Assembly (NCBI GenBank): GCA_947172415.1 | Contig: OX359195.1 | Coordinates: 7,371,001-7,435,000 of the forward strand | Reading direction: 5' to 3' | Origin: Chondrosia reniformis | Lineage: Eukaryota; Porifera; Demospongiae; Chondrillida; Chondrillidae | DNA: 64,000 bases | Part shown: positions 38,117-50,700 of the stretch, one piece after another | Layout of the letters: every line of letters starts with the position of its first letter | Numbering within the stretch: the first letter of the stretch is position 1 | Made by a program: the position numbers and the translations under genes | The notes under the pieces: model-generated | Told to the model about the DNA's origin: nothing | The model's database searches: none | Seen by the model: only the letters and a program-made list of their open reading frames with translations

Positions 38117-41100
38117 GTTTCAAATCATTCTTCTTCTTCAAGTAATCGTGGTCGGTATGCTTACAGTTATTCCAATTGGTTGTGGACTAATTTGGTATGT
38201 ATAATTATATATTTCCAAATATACCAGGTGATAGAGGATACTGGTGTATGTACGTATGTATATAGAAGAAATACATATTTCAGTTTGCAGGCTGTTATCA
38301 TGAACAATACATAATTTAGGAGAACACTCATGAAATATGTCCCTATAATGAAATGACAATACTCAGTGTACATGTTTCATGTAAAAAATCTAAGATACCA
38401 TTTTCCTACATGCTATGTGCCTATACTGTAAAAGAGCCTATAGGGGAACTAAGCCTGAAGAGAGCTTTGGATGAAGATACATTCATGTGCATTAATCTTT
38501 TCCTTTTTCTTTCATTTCAAATTCAGTTTCAAAATATATGTAACACCTTTGCATAATACCTTATATTTATATATGTATATGAATAATCTAATATAACTGT
38601 ATTGTACTTCTGTCAGGTGTTATTTGAAAAGAAAGGAAAGAGACCACAAAGGTAATTTAAAGACTTATTATTATAAGATAGTCATAAATCTAAACTATCT
38701 AAGAATCAATGACCATATACATTTATATCCAGTCAATCAGAATCAGCTGCATACTATACGTACGTATATACACGAATAATCTAATACACTGCATTCCTAC
38801 ATCCTACATGAGCACAAAAGCTCTCTTCAGGTTTAGTTCCCCTATAGGCTCTTTTACAGAATAGGCATATAGCATGTAGGAAAATTGTATCTTAGATTTT
38901 TCATGCTATGCCTACTCTGTAATAAGTTAAGAGGCCTATAGGTAACTAACCCTGGAGAGAGCTGTAGATGAAGATACTGGAGTATTCTCTTTCTTCCTTT
39001 ACTTCACTGGGACAGACAGCTGTTTCTGGGAATTCCACCCTTCATCAGTGACACCTGGGAATCTTTGTCGTTTCTGGATCTTTTGTGAATCCTTGGCATA
39101 TGTATTCTAAAGATAGTAGTCTATTTCCAATAAAATCCCCTGTTAAGCATTGTATATGTACTCTGCCTCATAAAATATTGATATTTTTACATATTATAGG
39201 TACGAAAAGTTCTGATTTAAAGTTGAGATGCCGTAGTATAAGATTCAACAAAGAAGAAGACTCATATATTGTTTCACAAGAGAGTTATGGAGACCCCGGC
39301 TTACCACATTTAACCCAAAGTATAGCACTTTATGGAAACAGTCTTGACAGAAGTAATATTGTCATAAACGGCTTTACACTAGGTATGAGACAATAACAGT
39401 ATCAATACTATATACTGTATGTATAGTATATTGTATAATATGTACGATATATATACGTACATATACGTATAGTGGAATCCTGTTCTTCTATTTTGAATAT
39501 TGTATTTTATTCCAACCTTCTCAATTCTCCCACAGCATTATAGTCATTCCATAAAGTATTATATCTGTCACTATAATCTCCTGTCCTGTATACATCATAA
39601 CTGACCAATAGAAGTGTTAAATGAGATCACATGACTAACTCCAGCCATTCGTGACCTCTGTATGTATATGTACATGATTTTCCTTTTATATTTTTATAAT
39701 TAGTTTATATCTATGTACATATGTATGCAACTGTACATGTGTTATCCATTTCCTATATATCCTCCTTTCTGTATCAGGTAATGATAATGTGGTGTGTTCA
39801 GTTTCTGATTTCAGTATTCAATTTGATTTAACATTAAAAGCAATTGCTGACAAGATTGTTGAATATGAAGGTCTGGAGAAATCCCTGCTAATGCGTGCTG
39901 CTAACTTAACATCACTGGATCCAAATGACAGAATTTTTGGGAAGTGTGGATCTGTAGATACCATTGCAGACCTTTTTCTAAGAGCCAGTCAGAATCTTGT
40001 GTGGGGATGGTTGGATATTAATCCTTTGATCTGTCTCCTGGACAATTTGGAATATGAAGACATTACATCCATTTTGAATGATTATATCACATTACTGAAT
40101 AAACATATAGAAGATAGGCTGAACATTGTAAAACCAGAACACCGAAGGGCACTTTCCCAAGGAGATTGGATTGAGTTAAAGGATGAAAGTGACCATGGTA
40201 ACATCTCCCTCAGGGTAATAATAGAGCATAAAAAGAGTCTTATCGAATACTTTAAGGTTCCCCAGGATGCATTTGCTTTTTATGATGCCTTTGAAGGTTG
40301 TGTAACAACCTGTTGGTACATTAAATCTGAAAGAGTAGCTTCTCTAATAAAGAAGAGGCTGCAGGAGATTTACCTTCAAAGAGGTCTACCTTTTGAGCAG
40401 CAATTACCACTAATTAAATTTGGTTAGTAATAAATTTTTATATAATTTAATTTAAATTCTATTGAATGGACGTATTCCTACTACTACAGAAGGAAAGAAA
40501 TACATAGAAGGACAGAAAATTGAACATTCTGGGACAAATGCACCTCAAGTCGTAAGTCTATAGCTTATATTTGTTACATTTTGCCAATCAGGTATAATCA
40601 GTATATACATAATGGCTGATATATAACATACAATCTCTATCCAGTTAATTAATTAAATTACTGATAAACATTAACTTTCTTTAAATTCTAGTTAAATGAT
40701 TCGATTAGCAAAGAGAAAATGAATGATTTAGAGAAAGAGAATGTAACTCTATGTGACGAAGTCAACAAGCTCACAGCATCGAAGATTAAACTAAAAGATC
40801 AACTAGATAAAGAAAGGGAAAGCAATGTCTATTTAAGAAGCTCAAACCAAAGTCTCCTGGAAACAGTCAAAGAACTACAAGAGAAAGAGAAAACTGAAAT
40901 TGTAAGCTAGATGTGTTATACATATATAAACAATATTCATGCATTATCACTATTAATATTCATGCATTATGTAGTGATTACAGGAAAATATATACGTATA
41001 CATATACGTACATATATGGCAAATAGCACATCTTATCCACTTTTTATATGCATGTGATGCAATTTTTCCCCTTTATACTCCTATAGTCTAAAGGTGTCCA

Positions 41101-43242
41101 AGAAGATCAGACTAAAACTGATGTACCACTACCTAAAGATTGTGAGAGAGATGATCCTGAGCAGCTTGCATACCGCTATGTTAAAGTAAGCCGTTGTATA
41201 CATACTGTACGTACATTTATGACGGATTATACATTTACTAAATTTGTATATAGGATTCCCCAGTATATGACAGAGCATGCCCTTTGGGAGAAGGGCCTTA
41301 TGCGACTGTGTACAAAGGAACATTGCGTTCTCAAGCTGTAACCATCAAGGAAATAAATAGAAGTCAACTCATTGAGATAACGCATGAGAGAAAGTTTTCA
41401 ATCACAAACTTTTTGAAAGATTCAGAAGATGTAATCAGTAACATTCACCATCAAAATCTTGTGAGGTTTCTGGGTGCCTATGGATCCGATACTGCTCACA
41501 ATGTCACAATGTTAGTGACTGAATCAATGGGTGACACCTTAGAGAAATATCTAGCAGGGAATAAAGGGAAAGTTTCTATAGAGAAGCAACTCGACATTTG
41601 CCGCCAGTTGACATCAGGTCTTCAATTTCTTCATGATCTGAAACCCCACCCCATAGTGCATGGCAACTTAGTCCCTGGAAATGTACTTGCTGATGAAGTC
41701 AACCGGTTTTTCAAAATCACTGATTATGGATTGCATGAAATCCGACCACCTGTGAGGGCATACCAAGCTATGAAAAGAAAGCCCTCCAGTCTTCTGTATA
41801 TGCCTCCAGAAGCATTTCAAGAAGGTGGTCTTACCTGCGAGAGTGACATATATTCTCTGGGTGTTACAATGCTGCAAATAGCCACTCAAGAGCCACCTCA
41901 AGGTCTATCTCAAGAGCCACCTCAAGAAGTTGAGTATCATAGTCACCACCACTTGGATCAATTAGAAGAGTCACATTCACTTAAACAAGTTATCAGACAA
42001 TGTCTCAAGGAGAAGTCGGAAGAGAGATCAAAACTTGGCCATACTTTGGAGAGCATTTTGACTGCTTTGATGAATCTTGATGAGCAAGATGATGCTAAAG
42101 TAAGATAATTACATGATTCATGTTATATTGGTATTCAAGTGCACTCATGCAAAATACTCAGAATGTAATTTACATTTTTACACATAGAGAAAGAGAGTGG
42201 AAAACTTCTCATATTTATTCATTTATAAAGCCTTTATCTTCCTACGTATATATGTATAGACTTATGTATCCTTTTCGATTTATAGAACCAGTTCCATAGC
42301 CACTTGCTTGAAAAGGAAACTGGTTTGCAGTCCTTCACATTGCCTGATATGCCAGAACCTAGATGGGGAGCCACAGCTCTTCTGCTTGAGAGCAAGATAT
42401 ACATTTGTGGCGGTCACTGTAGTGATAGGAGCTCAGAGAAGAAGCTGCTAGTGTTCAGCCTGAAGACTGGTGGTTGGAGTATACTGCCAGAAGGACCTCA
42501 ATACTGGTGTAAGGCGGCTGTTATAAAAGGTAAAGTGACTCTATTGGGTGGCCTGAGGTGTTTTGATTCTAAGGTGACAGACCAACTGTCAACATGGACG
42601 GGTGAGAAGTGGGAAAATGTATTTCCAGCAATGAATATTAGAAGATGGAAATTCTGTGTTCATTCCTATGAGGACTGTATTGTAGCATCCGGAGGAATTA
42701 CAGGTGGAGGTATTGAACTAGACAGCATTGAGGTACTGGACATTGCAAAACTGCAGTGGTCCAAGGCAGAGGTGAAACTACCTACACCGTTACTCTACCA
42801 CAAAATGGCTGTTTGCAAGGAACATACATTCATTTACCATGGCCCAACAGGTGATATGTGGAGTATGTCAGGACAGACATTTAAGTCATTGCTAAATTCA
42901 CACCAAACTGACTCCAGGGATTCCGCAAATGAACACTCTTCTTGGCAGCTACTTAAAACAGCACCTCATCAGTGGTCCGAACTGCTAGCTAGTAATGCAC
43001 CTGTTATTATCGGTGGATGCAAGAGAGAAGGCAAACCTGTTGCAAAAGTGAATCTACTTAATGATCTTCAGTGGCGGGAGTGTGGCAAGCTTGCTGAAGA
43101 GAGAAGAGATGCTTGCAGCATCTTATTGAGTAACAATTCTATTATTGTCTTTGGAGGACACAACTCTACTGAATCACTCCCACCAAAAACTGCAGGCATT
43201 AAAACAGTAGAACTGATAAACATATTTAAGCCCAGAGATTAA
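38117..43242 (+). CDS. Membrane-anchored coiled-coil / pseudokinase / Kelch protein (first exon not found)
   Basis: Nine exons: 38117–38194, 38617–38651, 39200–39382, 39777–40422, 40490–40551, 40692–40901, 41097–41185, 41254–42099 and 42286–43242. They give 1034 in-frame codons; the first exon opens in phase 2, so an upstream start exon is missing. Exon 1 is a 26-residue TM helix (FQIILLLQVIVVGMLTVIPI start) followed by KRKERDHK. Exon 4 is a helical region of about 215 aa I cannot name (WGWLDINPL, ITSILNDYITLL). Exon 6 is a coiled coil. Exon 8 is a kinase fold: glycine loop LGEGPYATVYKG, VTIKEI lysine, but HGNLVPGNVL where HRD is expected, then DYG. The loss of the catalytic Asp predicts a pseudokinase, like the HGNL of receptor guanylate cyclases. 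The last exon has Kelch repeats (IYICGGHCSD, VTLLGGL, IIVFGGHN). Confidence 0.85.
38914..39099 (+). repeat. Dispersed ~170-bp repeat, copy in kinase-gene intron
   Basis: Contains GGCCTATAGGTAACTAACCC, then CAGACAGCTGTTTCTGGGAA and ATTCCACCCTTCATCAGTGA. The first part also occurs inverted just upstream at about 38810–38900 and forward at 38400–38485. Other full copies are near 50000 and 52850; partial ones are near 7400, 9370, 22620, 24650 and 49570. Confidence 0.75.
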
Positions 43243-43289
43243 TATAATTCTTTTTGTATCTCATTTAAATACAATTGTTGCTGAGTCTC

Positions 43290-43295
43290 AATAAA
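43290..43295 (+). terminator. Polyadenylation signal AATAAA
   Basis: AATAAA lies 48 nt after the stop of the kinase/Kelch gene, a plausible place for its cleavage signal. Confidence 0.5.
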
Positions 43296-43590
43296 TTAGT
43301 ACGCTCATTATGAACGCAACAAAAACCCCTTATCACTTCATGTATGTTAGTATATTATGTGCAATGTCATGGTGGCAGTACACTACGTACGTGTATATAT
43401 AGTGGTCATATATAAGCAGCTATGTAGCTATAGCTGTCCTGGCCATGGGTTTAATTTCCAACAGTTGTGGCATTTATGCATATGTTTTCCCTCTTCAAGG
43501 TGTCTGAGAATGAGAGGAGGGACTTCCCAGAAAATTTTCCCTAATTTTATTGCTGTTAAGGCAATCACAAGTATAGTCTTATATATATCA

Positions 43591-44745
43591 TAGAGTACGG
43601 TAGTACTCTATAAGTAGGGATGGCCGAAAAAAAACATGGCCGCCCTATTCAATGTATTATCAATTAACACCTCATAAATCAACAACGTTCAGATTTTCAG
43701 TTGCATTCGTGTGTTTGCAGTCGTTTTTGCATGCTTTTCTAAACGCCAAAACATGTTACGATGCTCTACAACCTTGGCAAAGTGGTTAAACCGAAATAGG
43801 CCAAATTCTGCAATTCCTCATTTTTTCTTCTTCTTCTTCTTCTTCTTCTTCTTCTTCTTCTTCTTCTTCTTCTTCTTCTTCTTTTTTCAAATGAGCTAGC
43901 GCTAACATGCGAACTTACGCAGGTACATACAAATACTAAATCGTCATGAATGTTTCCGAACTAGGGAATAGGCTACCCTAGATTTCAACGCGCTCCAACC
44001 GAAGCGTGTTACTTTTGAAAGTGCCAAATTTAGGGCCTCTTTGAACGCCATTTTTTAATTAAGTTTCAAATTCTCTCTATATAAAATAAGTAACCCGAAT
44101 GAGTAATATTTGTGGTACTGCCGTTACCCGCGATCGAATTTCTTAGTCGCTTTGCAGGGCCTATATACAGTCGTATTCTTAACGATTATGGACCCTTTAA
44201 TATCCTAAACTGAATGTTAAAGTACGGTAGAAAACATCTTATCAAATTTGGGATCTTTTCGGACGCCATTTTTTAATTTAGAGCTCTCTATTATATCGTC
44301 TATTCTGCTACTTTATTTCGAGTTTTCGCCAAGAAAACTTTCAAAACAAATATTAACAAGAAAAAAGGGGCAATACAAGTTAAATAAAAACATTCAAAAA
44401 TGAAGTTAAAAGTAGGGATGGCACTGCAGTGATTGGCACATCTAGAAAAAGTAACGAAACAAGAAAGTGATCATCTGGTAAGGCTAACATTGCAGAAGTG
44501 GCATACTGAAACTTAACTATACACATCACTTCTATGTTTGGGCGCATCGATCCCTACTTCTAGTATATCCATGATGCGCCCAAACATAGAAGTGATGTGT
44601 ATAGTTAAGTTTCAGTATGCCACTTCTGCAATGTTAGCCTTACCAGATGATCACTTTCTTGTTTCGTTACTTTTTCTAGATGTGCCAATCACTGCAGTGC
44701 CATCCCTACTTTTAACTTCATTTTTGAATGTTTTTATTTAACTTG
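43591..44745. mobile_element. Composite hairpin-ended element, second copy (reverse orientation)
   Basis: Left end is the near-palindrome AGAGTACGGTAGTACTCT, then GTAGGGATGGCC and ATGGCCGCCCTATT. A (TTC)n tract lies at about 43825–43881. The right end is a foldback with arms 44377–44548 and 44573–44745, which look perfectly complementary over about 172 nt around a 24-nt loop. This is the mirror image of 18531–19316, but the hairpin arms are different sequence apart from GTAGGGATGGCAC and ACAAGAAAG. No transposase was seen. Confidence 0.8.
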
Positions 44746-45525
44746 TTAGTATATAGAAGAGAAGAGAGTTAAGGAGTCAGTTGAAATTTATAATTAAGAG
44801 GTATTAAGGTACCAGGATTCAACTACCAGTAAGTAGGTGTATTTAGATTTTTAATTTTTGACTAATCTATAGACAAGTAGAAGTATTATCAACTTAGTAT
44901 ATACTAGTTAGTATTATTCAGTGTGTCTTGTTAGTAGCTAGTATGATACCAATGGTATTTGATTTTATCTGTTATAAGGTTTAACCTATCATAAATTATG
45001 TCCTTTAGGCTGTATCTAGTATACGTAGTTACCAATATTGCATTCAATTTCAACATAGCAAGATACACATATATATATATATATAGGGGAGGTATCTTCA
45101 GATATGGTTACTGTAATTGAGAACATTTTCCAAGGAGGAACAGTTGAACATCATTATTCAAGCAGTTGGTGAGATTTTATCTCTTTATCTGTATATATAA
45201 CCACCTACCTGCCCGCCTGCCTACCCGCCTGCCTGCCCGCCTGCTCACCCGCTTGCCCGCCCGTCTGCCCGCCCGCCTGCCTGTCTGCTTACTTATCTAT
45301 TATCTATACATAATCAAAGCAGAGTCCAACCATGTATACAGTATGTGTATATTATAGTCAATCTGTGCATCATATGGAGAGGCCTGTCCATGCATATTAT
45401 AAAATATATAATAGACTGTATCAATTTATTCATTAAATATATAATCAAAGACATTTACATCATTCTGCAGTATTGATAATATAATAAATTTGCTTGGACT
45501 TTATACTCACCTGTGCAACCAACAG

Positions 45526-47198
45526 ATGTTGATGACATTGTATCTGCTTGCAATAATCCTTTTCATCGTCATCATCTTCACTATTGTCTTTTTCACCATT
45601 ATCATCAAATTCCATAAACCCCAACTACACCTGGAGGTGGCCCCAGGAGATATTCTGTCAGAAACAAGGAATCTCCAAAATACTTCATATGCTCGGCTAG
45701 ATGAAGACACATCAGATACAGAAGTTTGTAAGTCAATAATCATGACATTCAAGTGTATATTACTAAACCACAATTGTATATAATAATTATTAACCTATCT
45801 TATGATCAAAGTTTGATAGCATACATACATATATAGGGGATGGAAGCGGGGGGGGGGGGGGGGGGCAAGGGAGGCACCACTTACAGATCAAAGTGATTAC
45901 CAACACTCACAATTTGGTGTAGAGTTGTTATATACATATATTATGATCTCTATAGCCATAGTCCCCCCCCCCCCCTGCCTTTCCTTCACCTATGGTATAT
46001 ACAATGGTTAATTATTTCCAAGGGTATATGGGTATCTTATCATGCACTAACATAAAATACAACTACAGTTTTAAGCTGTATAATTTATTTGTTTGTTCCA
46101 TTATTGTATATAGCTAACAACACATCTGTTAGGATTTGCAAACCAAGTAAGCATCTGAAACTTAAGCTCCCTTTTGCTGAGAATGGTTTGGAGCACAAAC
46201 TGATCAAACTAGTACTGTTTCCAGATGAATATAAGTTTAATGAATTTCTAACTCAGCTTGACTTCATTCAAAAACAACATGGCTGCATGGTGATTAAGTA
46301 CCAGACAGATAAGCTCTTTAACATACCCTTCCTTTGCCAGGAGAAGGATAGATGGATACGTTGGTTTATGGCAGAAGTAATGCTACATCTCCCTAAGGCT
46401 AAAGAGAATCTCAAACATTACTTTTCCAATGCAGACATGACCTGTGCACCAATGAAATGGTATTTCCTAGCAAGAGTGGCTGCCTTTGAAAAGGATGAAG
46501 AATTAATGGATGATCTTCAATGTGAGATCCATGCACATGGAAGTGCAAGAACTCCCGATAAGCATAGTGAGGCATGGGTCTACGACGCCCTTGGCTATAT
46601 CACTAGGAGTGATGACTTTGATAGCACTAAGAAGATAAAGGATAAATATCATGATGCAGCCATAGCTCTGAGAAAAGATTGCTATGAAGGGGCCTCTCCT
46701 ATCGACCAAATTATAATATTGTACGAAATAATGAAATCTTGGCAAAGCAGAGGTTATGCTAATGCTCACATCGGAACGAACGGTTCTGGTAATGCAAGGG
46801 AAAAATTGGCACATTTAAAGGTTGCTAAAAGTTGCCACAGACAAGCTCGATTAATATCAGAAGAGATCCATGCAAAGATAATCTTACAATACAGTAGAGA
46901 GCAGTTCAGTCAAAGTGACATAGAGATATGTCTAGATTTCGATGGGATGTTGCGGGAACTTCGTCTAAAGCAAACACAAGATCTCATGATCTCCAAAGAT
47001 CCTTTCAATTGTGAAGAATATGAAAATGTTGTTCAGAATTGTGTGGATAGAATAAGTTACAATTTGTCAAGCTCCAAAACCAGAGATGCAACAGAATTGA
47101 AGTGTCATTTGGAAGAAATAGCACTGAAACTGAAGGAAGATGTTGCCAGAGGAGAAATAGATGGAATCCTTCTCAATCACCCTGCCTGCTCAGAATAA
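45526..47198 (+). CDS. Unrecognised single-pass membrane protein
   Basis: Two exons, 45526–45727 and 46114–47198, joined in frame (T|CT) to give 428 aa. Start is the ATG at 45526, followed at once by a strong TM helix (LYLLAIILFIVIIFTIVFFT), then a basic KFHK, suggesting the bulk is cytoplasmic. The rest is soluble and mostly helical (for example FNEFLTQLDFIQKQ, WYFLARVAAFEKDEELMDDL), with a tetratricopeptide-like feel but no clear consensus. I do not recognise the family. It lies just downstream of the kinase/Kelch gene, which has the same plan of short N-terminal anchor then cytoplasmic body; a relationship is only a suggestion. A short upstream coding exon cannot be excluded because CAACAG/ATG looks like an acceptor. 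Confidence 0.7.
45845..45980. repeat. Poly-G / poly-C flanked intronic segment
   Basis: A run of about 17 G at 45850 and a run of about 13 C at 45964 bracket about 100 bp within the intron of the unrecognised membrane protein. They may be loosely inverted ends of an old MITE, but the flanks match poorly. Confidence 0.35.
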
Positions 47199-47741
47199 TT
47201 AATCACATATGTACAATCTACATGTATGTGCATACATATACATATGCACATATTCCATTCCACTTGGCTTTATTATTATGTAACAACTCAATAATTTATA
47301 TACCTACTGATATAGCTATGTATAAAAAGCTACGTGTATTCATAAATAGAATAGTTACTATAGGTAGTTTGGTAGATGGAGAGGTTTAGTAAATGTTGAA
47401 TGCTTACATGGTAATGTAAGATTTCTGTTTCAATAACTTTTCCTCTTAAATGTGTTGGCATCCTACAGCCACAAACCGGCACCCTATACTGGGAATGTGT
47501 ATGGGTCCATATACATATGAGACTACAGAATCATTACTGTATTACAGTATAGGACTAGGACTATGGGAATTCAGTGATGCGACCTATATAAGGTGACCAC
47601 GGCCACGCCCACGCCATAAATATGGACTGCGTGATAGTTGTGGCTAAGTATGGCTATAGGCGTGTACCAAAACTTCCGTTTTCTGGCTTCACAATGGCGT
47701 CCCTTCGTTAGTGACGACTATTTTCTCATCTATAGTGCGAA
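47199..47741. other. Spacer before the ASAP gene
   Basis: About 540 bp. The last 150 bp are locally more GC-rich (GGCCACGCCCACGCC near 47601) and should be the ASAP promoter. No other feature was seen. Confidence 0.4.
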
Positions 47742-50700
47742 ATGGCCGGGCAGGTAGATCTTAGCTTAGCACTCAACTTGGAGAGCTTGGTCCAAATCAA
47801 TGGACAATTCATTTCCGAGGTCACCAGGGACTTGGATAATCCTCGTGAAGCCAAGTTCCATTACTCCATCCCCAGGATCCGTAAGGAGCTGTTGTCAATG
47901 GAACAAGTTAGTTTACGAGCAGTTTCTCCTTTTGGGAATTATCCCTTGTATCCACCGCTTTCAATACCTAGATTGCGAACCTGTGCTCTTAAAGTAGCAG
48001 TTGACATTATTTTCCGTTCTTAATGGCTGAGTGTTGACTTACTATTGCCTTTTAAAATGTAGACAATATTTGCGTGTCTTTTGTAACGAATTATTATGCG
48101 CCAGAGACTGAATTTATTCATGTTAATGTAATTGTAGAAATATTAACAGTTCGTTTAGTATCCTATATTGGTGTGTGCAGACTTCATTGTTCCTGTACTG
48201 TATGCACAGCGGGAGTATCGATGTCTTAGAGCTATCGAAGCACGAAAAATTACATAACTGTAACGCGGCCTACAGTTTGTAGGCTATATACCTGGCTGCG
48301 AATCGAGCCTCCGTCATAACTTTAATTCGTTCGATAATTACTCGTAGTCTTCATGGCCTACTGTATTCAAATCTCCTTCGCAGAAAGACGTGTGTAACAA
48401 TTAAGACACTGTAATACGAGAATATTTGACACTCATATTCTCTAATCATATTATGTACGTACTGTATAATTAATGTGTATATAAGCAGTTCCTGGTTTAC
48501 AGAGTAACTGTGGTCTGAAGGAAGAGGTATAGTTATAGTTAGGAACTAAACTAATTTGCCATACTTTAACAAATTGCACCACAGACATTTCCCATTTTCA
48601 TAATCATCATATTCCATTCCTTGTATATTCACTATGCAGCCGTTAGCGAAATATTTCTGCCTTGTGTTATTGTTAACTGGTTGTATGTATGTAAATGGTT
48701 GCTAAATGTGAACGTATTTGAGCATGTATAACAAACTTCTAAATTGATCCTCTAATATGTATCTCATTGCGCAGAGTATATTCTCTCTCTCAATGATGAA
48801 GGTTTTATATATATATATTCCATATATTGAAGTGTAGTACATTGGAATGTGAAATTGATGTGCAAATGATTATTAACAGATCATGAATGTGTTGTTTAGT
48901 TTTATAAATACCATGCTTTGCATATACCGAATACCACTATATACATATATACAGTGTACAAGTATATTAAGTCCAGTTTGCTTTAAACTTTGTTTGTTGA
49001 CCATTCGCTATATTCTTCCAAACACCAATCTTGTACAAAGAAATTATTATATTTCTCATTGTTTGGAGTATTGTACATACAACATTGGTCCATTTGTTGC
49101 ATTCTATTCACATAACAATTGGCTAACCCATCTTGGCATTTAGTTTCATTAATGTAAAATTGTTGAAAGTTGTTCTCTGCCAGCCAGTTCACTTGTAAAC
49201 CTCAAACCTGTCTCCTTGCTGCCATAGTTACAGAAGTATTTGGTGTATTGAAGCTATTTACTGCTTCTAAAGGATGACAAGTGTTAGTAGTGAATTCACA
49301 TACTACAATCACACGATCCTGTATATCCAGTTGTGTGTGGATAGACTTAATGTAACTTGTATGACTGTGCATGAGAATATGTTACAATGTACGTATATAG
49401 ATTTATGAATGTATAATACGTAACATCTGTCAGTGTATTTCAAGGAACTATTATATATATAATATGTGTGTATGTAAGTATATAGATGTTGAAGTAGAAT
49501 AGTTGATTGCACAATGGCTATGATATTAATATGGATACAGTAGATGAATAATGTAATACACCACTTTCTTCTACATGCTATACATATTCTGTAATAAATT
49601 AAAAAATCTATAGAGAATTAAACCTGGTGAGAGCTTTGGATGAAGGTATGATATGAGGATGAGTGTAGTTGGTGATTTCTGTGCTAGGGTGTGTGAGGTA
49701 CATGACTAATGCTAATCGTGTACCTTTGCTTCACTACTGATGTTATGATAATTGAGATGTGTGCTAGGAGTATTTCAACTTTGTGTGGGTTCCAAGAGCA
49801 TCTCAAACACAGGAAGTTGTCTTTTCAACACAGGCAGTTGTCTTTTCAACACAGGAAGTTGTCTTTTCAACATTTTGGTAATATCTTATTATAAAATATC
49901 TTGTAAAAGACTCATATACTATTAATTCTTTGGCTACATTTGGCTGTATTTATGCCTTTTAAATGTAACTGATTAAATAATACATGGAAAACATTTTTCA
50001 ACATGCTACACTACTTTAGAGTAACAATCTATAGGGAACTAAACCTAGTGAGAGCCTTGGGTTAGTTTTCTCCTTCTCCACTGGGTCAGACAGCTGTTTC
50101 TGGGAATTCCATCCTTCATCAGTGACTTGGGAATCTTTGTCTTTTTGTGATTTTGTCTTTTTCTTGATCTTTTGTGAGTCCATGTATAGCTAAGAGGTAT
50201 TGTGTGTTATTTGTGTCTCTAGAGCCTCTAGTACTGAAGTGTGGTAATCCTGGTATCTAGGGAGCCTGGACCCAGCCCCTGTTGGTAACCCTGGAATGCA
50301 ATGTTTACCTCATCTGACATAGTTATAATAGTATTTGTAGTGCCAGATAGTGATTTTCTAATTGTATTCATTGGTAATGATTAATGTTGGGCATGTTAGT
50401 GTGACCTTTTCCCTGTAGTGTCTCCATGACGACAAGCGCTTAGTGGGGAAGATGATTGCTTCTCTCAATGAGATGACCAAAGCTGGAGAAAGTGAGAGAA
50501 ACTCTTATATGTTGCGTAATAGTTACGTATGGGTATTGTGTAATAGCCCTATAGCCATCTCACTAGACATTAGTTATGCTATTAATTGAGCATTCAATGA
50601 CTTTCTAATTATATTCAAGCTACACATGTCCATTGGCTTACTGAATGTACAAACCCATTGTATGAACGTGGCGCTATTATAATACTTTCCTTTCTGTATC

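Larger units (their letters stand above)
43243..45525. other. Spacer mostly made of a composite mobile element
   Basis: Besides the element at 43591–44745 there is a (CCTGCC/CCCGCC)n tract at about 45203–45290. A short open exon at 45104 begins ATGGTTACTGTAATTGAG and ends at a GTGAGA donor, but its phase does not fit the next gene, so I left it out. No other gene was seen. Confidence 0.5.

Noticed and set aside
43711..43899. Open frame ending in poly-phenylalanine
   Set aside because: It reads through the (TTC)n tract of the mobile element.
45101..45174. ATGGTTACTGTAATTGAG exon as the start of the membrane protein at 45526
   Set aside because: It ends in a phase that does not join to the TM exon; no other junction restores the frame.
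45166..45357. Open frame with repeated LPARLP
   Set aside because: Comes from a (CCTGCC/CCCGCC)n simple repeat; no splice or homology support.
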